From the NCBI GenBank assembly GCA_934254675.1, contig CAKQLP010000001.1, positions 175,123 to 239,122 on the forward strand: a stretch of 64,000 bases of DNA. The letters are read 5' to 3'. Below, in pieces: positions 57,709-64,000 of this stretch. Each line of letters starts with the position of its first letter. The stretch's first letter is position 1. Below the pieces are notes generated by a model. The model searched no databases. It worked only from the letters and a program-made list of their open reading frames with translations, and was not told where the DNA came from. The DNA is from an uncultured Alphaproteobacteria bacterium (GTDB lineage: Bacteria; Pseudomonadota; Alphaproteobacteria; RF32; CAG-239). Both the position numbers and the translations under genes were made by a program.

Positions 57709-59136
57709 ATGGAAAACATCTATCAACGAAAATCATTTTATCCATTTATTTTTGTAATATTATTTTTAAATGTGCTGGGTATTGTTTTGTCCTATTTTTA
57801 CAGTAGCACGGCAATGGTTGATGAATTAGAGCATTTACGCGCAAGCTGGTTTGTCAGTCAGGGATATTTGCCGTATCGTGATTTTTTTGAGCATCATCAT
57901 CCTTTGCTGTGGTTTGCATGGGCACCGCTGATGAAAATTTTACCGCAGCAATTTGATTTTGCGTGGCATATAACCAAATTTATAGCTTCCTTGTTTTCTG
58001 TTGGTAGTTTAATTATTTTTTTCTTTTGGGTAAAACGCTTCTTTGGTGGAACTAAAACGGCTTGTCTTGCAATATGCTTTTCTTTTATAATTTATGTAAG
58101 TTGGTACACATTTTCAATTTTTAAGCCTGATACTTTTGCTCGTTTTTTCTATTTGTTGGGATTATATCAGTTTTTTGCTTTTTGCCAAAATAAAAAAACA
58201 AAAGATTTAGTTTGGTGTGGAGTTAATTTTACAATTTCGTTTTTATTTTTACAGACACTGGTATTCAGTATTTTCCCATTGATGTTTCCTATGATTTGGC
58301 TGTTGTATAAAAAACAAATCAGCTGGAGAACATTGTTCATTGCCTTGGCGGCACCTTTGCTGATTTTATTCGCAGCTTTTATGTTTTTATATGTAACGGA
58401 TTCGCTGTTGGCATATTTTCAGCTGAATTGGGTATTTAACAGCTATCTGTTTAAGGCAGCGTCGTTTTACAACAGACCGGTTATGGCGTCGGAATATATT
58501 GTTTGTGTGGTAATTTTAGCTGTATGGCTTTATTATAAACATAAAACAAACTTCGACGCCAATGTTGTAATTATTTTATTCTTTGGTGAATTGTTCCATT
58601 TACTGTGTTTTTCTGCCGCACTACCGCACTATTTTATGTATTTGTTTATTTTTTCTGCTGTCATTATTGCGTTGGTTTGCCAAGATATAACTGATAGTGT
58701 TTTAATAAATACCATAAAATTGTGTCTGATTGCTAGTATTTTTATCAATACTTCTATGCTTTCTATTCATAATAACAAAAACATACTAAAAATTATTCAT
58801 TTGCTGGAACGCTCTGAGAATAAAACCGTATTAAACTGCGGTGATGTATTTTATGTCTGGGAGCCTTTGCATCACTATTATTGGTTTTATCCGTACATGG
58901 AAGCTATTGACAGCATTTTGTATAACCGATATCAGGAATTTAATATAAATGACTATCTGCAAGCTAATAAAATTGAATATATTTCCATGAATAAAAATAT
59001 TAAATGCGATGCCGTTTTAGAAGAAAATGCTTTGCCGCCTGATAACTATAAGAATTTGCAAAATTTTATCATAAAACCAGAAATATATGATAAATACGAA
59101 GAAATTTATAGTGGGTTTTATAAAAGGAAAGATTAA
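57709..59136 (+). CDS. GT-C fold membrane glycosyltransferase (PMT/ArnT-like)
   Basis: 475 residues from the ATG at 57709 with GGAG 6 bases upstream. About ten membrane helices. The first outer loop has the acidic motif VDELEHLRASWFVSQGYLPYRDFFEHHHPLLWF, typical of polyprenyl-phosphate-sugar-dependent GT-C enzymes. A short soluble C-terminal domain follows. It would add sugars in the periplasm to lipid or protein acceptors. It follows tolA by 33 bases, so may be co-transcribed. A terminator closes the unit at 59167. Confidence 0.8.
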   Translation: MENIYQRKSFYPFIFVILFLNVLGIVLSYFYSSTAMVDELEHLRASWFVSQGYLPYRDFFEHHHPLLWFAWAPLMKILPQQFDFAWHITKFIASLFSVGSLIIFFFWVKRFFGGTKTACLAICFSFIIYVSWYTFSIFKPDTFARFFYLLGLYQFFAFCQNKKTKDLVWCGVNFTISFLFLQTLVFSIFPLMFPMIWLLYKKQISWRTLFIALAAPLLILFAAFMFLYVTDSLLAYFQLNWVFNSYLFKAASFYNRPVMASEYIVCVVILAVWLYYKHKTNFDANVVIILFFGELFHLLCFSAALPHYFMYLFIFSAVIIALVCQDITDSVLINTIKLCLIASIFINTSMLSIHNNKNILKIIHLLERSENKTVLNCGDVFYVWEPLHHYYWFYPYMEAIDSILYNRYQEFNINDYLQANKIEYISMNKNIKCDAVLEENALPPDNYKNLQNFIIKPEIYDKYEEIYSGFYKRKD

Positions 59137-59166
59137 CTATTTTTTTAGGAGTAGTCACAAACTTTC

Positions 59167-59190
59167 AGCCACCATTCCGGTGGCTTTTTT
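59167..59190 (+). terminator. Terminator of the tolQRA-glycosyltransferase unit
   Basis: AGCCACC / GGTGGCT with an ATTCC loop and a T-run. Confidence 0.9.
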
Positions 59191-59242
59191 ATTTGTTTTA
59201 ATAAGAATATAGGTTGTTCTTTAGTGCTGGATTTTTAATAAA

Positions 59243-59278
59243 AAAAAGCCTCAAAGTGGCTAGTCTTTGAAGCTTTTA
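59243..59278 (-). terminator. Terminator of perR-rbr
   Basis: On the minus strand, GCTTCAAAG / CTTTGAGGC around a short loop, then T-run, 17 bases past the rubrerythrin stop. Confidence 0.85.
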
Positions 59279-59294
59279 ATACCTTCTAGTTTTA

Positions 59295-59834
59295 TCAGTA
59301 GTTTTCTTCGTGTATTTCAAAATAACTTTGCGGATGAGCGCAAACAGGGCAAACAGCCGGGGCTTCCATCCCCACGACAATATGCCCACAGTTACGGCAT
59401 TCCCAAACCTTTACGCTTGATTTGGCAAAAACCTGTTTAGTTTCAACATTTTTCAGTAAAGTTCTATATCTTTCTTCATGATGCTTTTCAATAGCGGCAA
59501 CGGCACGAAATTTTTCCGCTAAATCGGAAAAACCCTCTTTCTCGGCTGTTTTTGCAAAGCCTTCATACATATCAGTCCATTCATAATTTTCACCGGCAGC
59601 AGCTTGTTGCAAATTGGCAACAGTGTTTCCTAAACCGCCCAATTCTTTAAACCACATTTTGGCATGCTCTTTTTCATTGTCGGCAGTTTTGGTAAACAAA
59701 GCGGAAATTTGCTCATAACCCTCTTTTTTAGCCACGCTGGCAAAATAGGTATATTTATTGCGTGCCTGACTTTCGCCGGCAAACGCTGTCTGCAAATTTT
59801 TTTCAGTTTGCGTACCTTCATATTTATTTGTCAT
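59295..59834 (-). CDS. rbr: Rubrerythrin
   Basis: Peroxide-scavenging diiron protein. 179 residues. The ferritin-like helices carry ESQARNKYTYFASVAKKEG, DNEKEHAKMWFKEL, EKEGFSDLAEKFRAVAAIEKHHEERY (diiron ligands E..E..H). The C-terminal rubredoxin domain is WECRNCGHIVVGMEAPAVCPVCAHP with four cysteines. It overlaps the perR-like gene by 11 bases and is read second in that operon. It fits an oxygen-sensitive lifestyle. Confidence 0.97.
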   Translation of the reverse strand: MTNKYEGTQTEKNLQTAFAGESQARNKYTYFASVAKKEGYEQISALFTKTADNEKEHAKMWFKELGGLGNTVANLQQAAAGENYEWTDMYEGFAKTAEKEGFSDLAEKFRAVAAIEKHHEERYRTLLKNVETKQVFAKSSVKVWECRNCGHIVVGMEAPAVCPVCAHPQSYFEIHEENY

Positions 59835-60207
59835 TTTTAGTTCCTTTTACATTTTTGCAATTATCACAAATATAGTTGATATTAAGGCTATAAGAAATCA
59901 ATTTGCCGTTAAGTTGGCGTTCAATATTTTCTTTTATCCCAAAAACAACTATATCCGAGATTCTTCCGCATTTGGCACAGACCAGATGATCATGCTCCGG
60001 CAAAATTTTATCATAACAATCAATTTGATTGGGACGACAAATTTTACGAATCAAATTATCTTTCAAAAGAGCATTCAAATTGTTGTAAACAGTGGCGCGC
60101 GCGATAGATGGCATTTCTTTTTGCGCAAGGGCAAAAATTTGTTCTGCCGTATAATGTTCACAGGCGCTGTTTACAATATCTAAAATAAGCTGCTTTTGCT
60201 TTGTCAT
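59824..60207 (-). CDS. perR: Fur-family peroxide-responsive regulator (PerR-like)
   Basis: 127 residues. It has a winged-helix DNA-binding part (HYTAEQIFALAQKEMPSIARATVYNNLNALLKDNLIRKI), a metal region (DHLVCAKCGRISDIV), and a second Cys pair (YICDNCKNV). The CxxC pairs bind structural zinc. PerR rather than Fur is inferred from the partner rubrerythrin and the box upstream. It is slightly shorter at the front than typical Fur proteins. It is first in a two-gene operon and likely represses itself and rbr until peroxide damages it. Confidence 0.88.
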   Translation of the reverse strand: MTKQKQLILDIVNSACEHYTAEQIFALAQKEMPSIARATVYNNLNALLKDNLIRKICRPNQIDCYDKILPEHDHLVCAKCGRISDIVVFGIKENIERQLNGKLISYSLNINYICDNCKNVKGTKNDK

Positions 60208-60219
60208 TGTTTTTCCAAA

Positions 60220-60236
60220 TTTAGAATGATTCTAAA
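60220..60236 (-). promoter_or_regulatory. PerR/Fur-type operator upstream of perR-rbr
   Basis: TTTAGAAT g ATTCTAAA, a perfect 8-1-8 palindrome apart from the central base, 13 bases before the perR start. The pattern matches the PerR box (TTATAATnATTATAA) in layout. It would allow autoregulation. Confidence 0.75.
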
Positions 60237-60360
60237 AATAGATATACTAAGAAAAAAAATAAAAAGCAAGAAAAAAATAAATTATTATGTCTTACATCTG
60301 ACAGAGGGATTGTCAAAATTAAAGGAGTGTGTTAAAATAAAATTCTAAATTTTATAAATT

Positions 60361-61182
60361 ATGCGTAATATTTTTTTTATTATTATTTGTGTTTTGGGAT
60401 TGTCTTTTGTTTCATCTTGCTCTCAAAAACAAAAAAACAACAACATTGGAATTATTTCTGATGAATCGTTTGATAACGTTGCACGCGCTGACGAACTTTC
60501 GGAAGACATTTTTTCATTTATCTGTCTGGTTGAAGGCGGTGTTTTAAATGAAAAAACCGGAGAAAATTATCACTGTGGCGCACGTTGGACCACTTGGTAT
60601 GGTGTGACAACGACACCAGAGGGTAAGTTTTTGAAGGAAGGTGAGTGTATTTCCAAAACTACGGCCAAAGCTTGGTCTTTTTATCATTTGCGCCATAGCA
60701 TTTATCCGTTTTTGTCCCATTTTACACGCAAATTGACCGATGAACAAATTATTGGTGTTTGCTTGTTTGCCTATAATATTGGGGGTGAGGCACTGACCGG
60801 ATATTCATTGGACGGCAAAAAAATAAAAGAACCTTGTGAGTTTTTTAAGGCGGTAAATTCAGGTAAAGACGGACAATACTGCGTCAATCGAATGACGGAA
60901 TATCGTCGTTCTGCGGGCAAGCGAGCAAATGGTTTGCTTAAACGCCATTGGGTTCAAGGCGCTGCCTATCTTGGCATTTTAACCGCTCAAAACATTGGTG
61001 ACTTAGAGCCGAGAAAGTTTTATCAAACTAAAAATTTTGGTAATTACTATTGGCTTGATAAAAAACGTGAACTTACGAAAGACAATGCCGGATTTTATAA
61101 GTTGCGTTTTGATGACATGACAGTGAATACTTTCTTCAATATGAACGAAGGTAAAAATGTTACAGTCAATTCTATTAAGTGA
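60361..61182 (+). CDS. Lysozyme-like (GH24-fold) lipoprotein
   Basis: 273 residues. Lipobox VSSC (MRNIFFIIICVLGLSFVSSC). The body starts FSFICLVEGGVLNEKTGENYHCGARWTTWYGVTTTPEGKFLKEGECISKTTA, which follows the phage-lysozyme pattern Glu-Gly, YGxT, then LTDEQIIGVCLFAYNIGGEAL (the family's NQ...FNxG block), and YRRSAGKRANGLLKR. The Glu in VEGG is the probable catalytic acid. No Shine-Dalgarno is seen, and no holin or phage gene is nearby. It may act on peptidoglycan from the outer membrane, either in remodelling or against competitors. Its context next to perR is incidental. Confidence 0.75.
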   Translation: MRNIFFIIICVLGLSFVSSCSQKQKNNNIGIISDESFDNVARADELSEDIFSFICLVEGGVLNEKTGENYHCGARWTTWYGVTTTPEGKFLKEGECISKTTAKAWSFYHLRHSIYPFLSHFTRKLTDEQIIGVCLFAYNIGGEALTGYSLDGKKIKEPCEFFKAVNSGKDGQYCVNRMTEYRRSAGKRANGLLKRHWVQGAAYLGILTAQNIGDLEPRKFYQTKNFGNYYWLDKKRELTKDNAGFYKLRFDDMTVNTFFNMNEGKNVTVNSIK

Positions 61183-61183
61183 C

Positions 61184-61224
61184 TAAAAAAGAGGATGGCT
61201 CAGAAAGCTATCCTCTTTTTTTAC
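61184..61224. terminator. Terminator between convergent lysozyme-like and glycosyltransferase genes
   Basis: AAAAAGAGGAT.GCT / AGC.ATCCTCTTTTTTT with a CAGAA loop; works from both sides. Confidence 0.88.
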
Positions 61225-61234
61225 AAAATAGGTA

Positions 61235-62254
61235 TTAGTAAAGTTTATAGCAAATATTATAATAACAAAAATAATCAGAAAAGTTCTTGCCGTGTTGCGG
61301 TGTTATTCTGATGATGGTGTGGCCGCTTTTTTCTAGCAAATATTCTTTTTTTGAAAAATAATCATAGAACAATCCCTTTTCATTGGGGATAAGAATCATC
61401 CCCGCTAAATGATAGAAAAAATAATTCAAATTTTCTTCAAAAATAGATTGATACCATTCAGAGTTTTCTGAAAATTCTTTTTTTCCGGAAGCATAAAGAT
61501 GCCGTGCCACATTTTCTGAACCACCATAATTAAACATAATAAAATTCGGCGGATAAATCGTCAAACTTTGTGTCGCTCTTATCTTGAAATCAACCGGCTG
61601 AAAATAATGTAAGACCGCTTCTGTTAAGCGTAGCGGAGAATTATTTACAATATCTTGTCCTTTCCATAAATTTTTGTTTAAGAGCTGTCTGAAAATAGGA
61701 TGATGCGGTATTGTCGCAATAAAAGATGCGGAAAACCGACTGTTATTTTCTAAGACCAGATTAAAATCAGAAAATGATAAAGAAGATAAAGGTGCGCTAA
61801 GTCGATGATCCGTGTCAAGGTAAAGTCCGCCTTCTTTTTCCAGTGCGACAAAGCGGCACCAATCGGAGACAATATCAAAATTTTTATTTTGATAAGCAAA
61901 TGCCGTCAGTTCTGTGGCGTTGATATCGCAATTTGTTTCGTCCCAACGTTTTATAACATAATCAGGAGCATATTTTCGCCATGTTTTGAGCGTTGTTTGC
62001 ACATCTTTAGGAAGTTCTTTTGACCCAAGCCACACATAGTGAATAATCTTTGGAATTTTGGCGGAATAATTTTGATTTTGTTCAAATTTTAGCGGTGTAA
62101 ACTCCAAATGCGAAAAATGTTTCTGATAAAGAGAATAAGTATATCCGCTTATTATTTTCAATTGTTCCTTATATGGAAAATTTTTATAAATATAAGGCAA
62201 CAAGAGAACGCATAATAAGCCAAGAATATAATAAATCTTTTGTTTTGAAAACAT
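61235..62254 (-). CDS. GT32-like glycosyltransferase (capsular/OCH1 type)
   Basis: 339 residues. One N-terminal membrane helix (IYYILGLLCVLLLPYIY). The catalytic core is IPKIIHYVWLGSKELPKDVQTTLKTWRKYAPDY, then FDIVSDWCRFVALEKEGGLYLDTDHRL with the DxD metal site. The family transfers sugars from nucleotide sugars, often in capsule or LPS side chains. It is separated from the pilin gene start region by 3 bases at the pilin stop, so it may be read from the same upstream transcript. Confidence 0.82.
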   Translation of the reverse strand: MFSKQKIYYILGLLCVLLLPYIYKNFPYKEQLKIISGYTYSLYQKHFSHLEFTPLKFEQNQNYSAKIPKIIHYVWLGSKELPKDVQTTLKTWRKYAPDYVIKRWDETNCDINATELTAFAYQNKNFDIVSDWCRFVALEKEGGLYLDTDHRLSAPLSSLSFSDFNLVLENNSRFSASFIATIPHHPIFRQLLNKNLWKGQDIVNNSPLRLTEAVLHYFQPVDFKIRATQSLTIYPPNFIMFNYGGSENVARHLYASGKKEFSENSEWYQSIFEENLNYFFYHLAGMILIPNEKGLFYDYFSKKEYLLEKSGHTIIRITPQHGKNFSDYFCYYNICYKLY

Positions 62255-62257
62255 GTG

Positions 62258-63184
62258 CTATTCTTTAATATTTATCATAAAACCCTGTCCACCCCAATAA
62301 TAATCGGATGGATAACTACAAAAGTCTGCGGCTTTGGCTGCAGAAATTGGAAGATGTCCTGGGCAAGCATAATAGATGTTTCTGCCGTCTGGGGCTCCTT
62401 CTGTACAGCCATCACTTGGCCAAAAACCGGTAACACCTCCTATCGCAATACCTTTGATGTTATCTATAGCGTGCTCCCAATCATAAGTTGCAAGTGCAAT
62501 ACAGGCTTCTTTGGTCATTTTAGTTGAAGCTAAGGTAAATGATGTACCATTACTACTATAACTTTCTATGTATAATAATCCTCCAAAGGGATTTTGTGCG
62601 TAGTTTTGATTGTTTTTTATTTTAAATTCTTCTGGAATTATGCCTGTATCCCATGCAATTTTTGTATTAAATCCATCATATTTTCCGTAATAGTTAGTTC
62701 CAGATATTGCGTCTGAAGTCCATGTTACACTATATCCTTTTTGCTGTGCATAAAGGGTTTGAGTATTGGCAATAATGGTGGAAATTTCATCAATGGTTTT
62801 GTTTATTTTAATTTTTTCCATCGCCTTGGAATAGCCTGTAATACCACCGACGCTCAACACTCCGATGATGGCCAGAACACCCAACATTTCAATCATACTT
62901 CGTCCAATCGGGTTTGTCTGTCTGGTCACTGCTTGCGCTTTTCTCACTCGTGTACTACTTTGTACACGTTGTTCAAAAAGTGCGGTGCATTGACACACAA
63001 CATCCAAGCCCTTGATAAGACTCTGTTTTCCGTTATACTCGGGCGTGACAAACAGTCTGTCCCGAGTATCCAATAAAGGAGAGTGTTTTATATGGATTCT
63101 CGGAATAAATCCGAAAATGACGTTTAAAGTGTGTTCAATGGTCTTCCAATAAAACTTTATTCTGCTTTCTAAATTTTTATACAT
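62258..63184 (-). CDS. Pilin-like protein with long palindrome-bearing propeptide
   Basis: 308 residues from the ATG at 63184 with AAGGAG upstream. The leader (about 95 residues) has palindrome peptide NVIFGFIPRIHIKH...VTPEYNG and a GTAC-palindrome stretch. Then NPIG, RSMIEMLGVLA (Glu +5), a hydrophobic helix and GGITGYSKAMEKIKINKT. The globular half shares TQTLYAQQK, GFNT, GIIPEEF, KEACIALATYDW, CTEG and YYACPGHLPISAAKAADFC with the 19.3 and 49.4 kb paralogues. It is read from the class 1 RNA promoter at 63.4 kb. The glycosyltransferase gene starts 3 bases after its stop, so attenuation might also control that gene. Confidence 0.83.
   Translation of the reverse strand: MYKNLESRIKFYWKTIEHTLNVIFGFIPRIHIKHSPLLDTRDRLFVTPEYNGKQSLIKGLDVVCQCTALFEQRVQSSTRVRKAQAVTRQTNPIGRSMIEMLGVLAIIGVLSVGGITGYSKAMEKIKINKTIDEISTIIANTQTLYAQQKGYSVTWTSDAISGTNYYGKYDGFNTKIAWDTGIIPEEFKIKNNQNYAQNPFGGLLYIESYSSNGTSFTLASTKMTKEACIALATYDWEHAIDNIKGIAIGGVTGFWPSDGCTEGAPDGRNIYYACPGHLPISAAKAADFCSYPSDYYWGGQGFMINIKE
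62946..62984 (-). repeat. GTAC-centred palindrome in the pilin leader
   Basis: CTCGTGTAC...GTACACG followed by TTGTTCAAAAAG; same family as the copies at 10.3 and 50.16 kb. Confidence 0.6.
63033..63125 (-). repeat. TGTCATTCTCGG-type palindromic element (variant)
   Basis: On the minus strand: CGTCATTTTCGG...CCGAGAATCCAT, then ATACTCGGG...CCCGAGTATAACG, with an extra insert GACAAACAGTCTG in the second hairpin loop. The first stem has diverged by one base. It stays in frame. Confidence 0.75.
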
Positions 63185-63207
63185 ATTTTCAAACTCCTTG
63201 TATTATC

Positions 63208-63422
63208 AAAAAAATAAAACCCGCTTTTAGGCGGGCGGATGTTCGAAAACCGTCAATAAATTACATAAAAAAACGGCTCGGCTTATTCAGCTTATAGCCT
63301 TATTTAGCCGACATCCATCCCTTTGAACAGAAGTCGGCATAATGATTTTAAAGTCGCTTATGCGCAAGCGACTATGTAATTTATTAAAAGGGTTTTCGAC
63401 GCCCTAGATACATTGCAGTACC
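63208..63422 (-). ncRNA. Class 1 structured leader RNA, copy 3
   Basis: Same layout, read on the minus strand. P0 is GGTAC / GTATC. P1 GGGCGTCGAAAACC (63404-63391) pairs with GGTTTTCGA (63251-63243) and CGCCC. P2 AATAAATTACAT / ATGTAATTTATT (63385-63374 / 63266-63255) is 12 bp and differs wholly from copies 1 and 2. P3 AGTCGCTT / AAGCGACT (63373-63352) has two base-pair changes relative to the other copies. P4 GCCGAC / GTCGGC is conserved, and the candidate pseudoknot keeps pairing with one G-U. The terminator stem CCCGC / GCGGG (63235-63220) is followed by a T-rich run, and the pilin ATG is 23 nt further. Confidence 0.8.
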
Positions 63423-63429
63423 TTTTATT

Positions 63430-63458
63430 TTTGTAACTTGAATAAACGTAAATGTAAA
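63430..63458 (-). promoter_or_regulatory. Promoter of class 1 leader RNA, copy 3
   Basis: TTTACA (63458-63453), 17-base spacer, TACAAA (63435-63430). There are 25 bases from the -10 to GGGCG, exactly as in copy 2. Confidence 0.6.
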
Positions 63459-63509
63459 GTGAAAAAAATTAATATTGCTTTTAGAAAAAATATTCTTCTA
63501 TGGAAAAAA

Positions 63510-63550
63510 TAAAAAGAGGCGGTAACTGGTGTACGGCCTCTTTTTTTACA
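63510..63550 (-). terminator. Terminator after the small Ser-rich gene
   Basis: AAAGAGGC / GCCTCTTT around a 15-base loop, with A-run and T-run flanks on either side. On the minus strand it follows the stop at 63564 by about 14 bases. Confidence 0.75.
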
Positions 63551-63563
63551 GATAACAGACAGA

Positions 63564-63779
63564 TCAGAGATAAACAGCCCATTCGCTTGGCATGGTCATT
63601 GAGCTTTCGTAGTCACTGCTGGAACTACTGCTCGAACTGCTCGTGTGGTCATCATCCTTGGAAGAATGATTATCTTTGTTGTCTTTTTCTTTGTCACGGC
63701 ATCCAAGTATTTTGGAGGCAAAATAGCAAAGAAGCAACGTTCCTACCGAAGGAACAAAGTAATTGCCAAAAGTCTTCAT
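63564..63779 (-). CDS. Small Ser/Asp-rich protein with one membrane helix
   Basis: 71 residues: a hydrophobic segment (YFVPSVGTLLLCYFASKILGC), then a charged KEKDNKDNHSSKDDDH stretch and a run of nine serines. The Cys after KILG could be a lipid site but the position is unusual for a lipobox. No ribosome site is clear. A terminator directly downstream supports transcription. The low-complexity tail makes chance ORF possible. Confidence 0.45.
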   Translation of the reverse strand: MKTFGNYFVPSVGTLLLCYFASKILGCRDKEKDNKDNHSSKDDDHTSSSSSSSSSDYESSMTMPSEWAVYL

Positions 63780-63925
63780 AGTTGTAAATATTAGAAGATT
63801 AGAAAAAATAAACTTTAGTACTATAAATAAACATCAATACAAAGTTAAGCGATTAATAATATTCATAAATATAAAATGTTGTTTTCAATCTACTCTAATG
63901 TTTACAAATGTCAATGAAAATCCAA

Positions 63926-63965
63926 CAAAAAAACTCCCTTATCACAAAGGACAAGGGAGTTTTTA
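63926..63965. terminator. Bidirectional terminator near the window end
   Basis: AAAAACTCCCTT / AAGGGAGTTTTT around a 12-base loop. No supported gene lies between 63780 and it, so it may serve a gene to the right. Confidence 0.8.
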
Positions 63966-64000
63966 TCAGTATTCAGTGATTATTTCAAAATTTTAGAAAC

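Overview
The window looks like the chromosome of an AT-rich (low-GC by eye) alphaproteobacterium, probably an uncultured, gut- or host-associated member near the Rickettsiales/Rhodospirillales-like gut lineages. The evidence is the mutM - small secreted protein - rpsT - dnaA - dnaN - recF run, an IalB-family protein, ruvAB-ybgC, tolQRA, an alphaproteobacterial J-domain protein, and Rickettsia-style palindromes inserted in frame in genes. Most genes are housekeeping. No phage, insertion sequence or CRISPR array is visible.

Layout: 0-7 kb anmK end, cca, ialB-like, rlmN, a NarL-type regulator, dCMP deaminase, enolase. 7-13 kb two pilin-like cassettes around rplKAJL, then a tandem ACP-like gene and an XRE regulator. 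13-19 kb tRNA-Leu, TPR-methyltransferase and transglutaminase pair, ybgC-ruvB-ruvA, truA. 19-26 kb a pilin cassette, recF-dnaN-dnaA, rpsT, mutM. 26-34 kb DegT aminotransferase, a beta-barrel, YgjP/YcgN-like genes, dnaB, galE-terC-phosphatase. 34.4-38.1 kb a two-gene island with Bacteroidales-like proteins and different codon use. 38-49 kb a lipoprotein, a nuclease, a pilin cassette, sufBCD, a PAS/degenerate-GGDEF gene, nlpD-like, yajC-secD-secF. 49-64 kb a pilin gene, TPR lipoprotein, uracil-DNA glycosylase, tolQRA, glycosyltransferases, perR-rbr with a PerR-type box, a lysozyme-like lipoprotein and a last pilin cassette.

The most unusual content is a dispersed family of six orphan pilin-like genes sharing the prepilin motif G-RSMIEMLGVLA. 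No pilus or secretion machinery lies nearby. Five of the six sit directly behind a structured leader RNA of one of two unrelated classes. Class 1 (near 7.1, 11.5 and 63.3 kb) and class 2 (near 19.1 and 39.9 kb) each have a well-placed sigma70-like promoter, a conserved fold with compensatory changes between copies, a candidate pseudoknot, and an intrinsic terminator only 22-32 nt before the pilin ATG. In both classes the 5' arm of the terminator can pair with an upstream conserved segment instead. This is the architecture of a transcription-attenuating riboswitch or similar sensor RNA. Class 1 genes, and the orphan at 49.4 kb, also carry palindromic repeats in frame inside the part that prepilin peptidase should remove. 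I could not match either RNA to a family I know, and no ligand can be read from sequence.

All calls come from reading sequence and translations by eye. No database search, folding program or covariance test was run.
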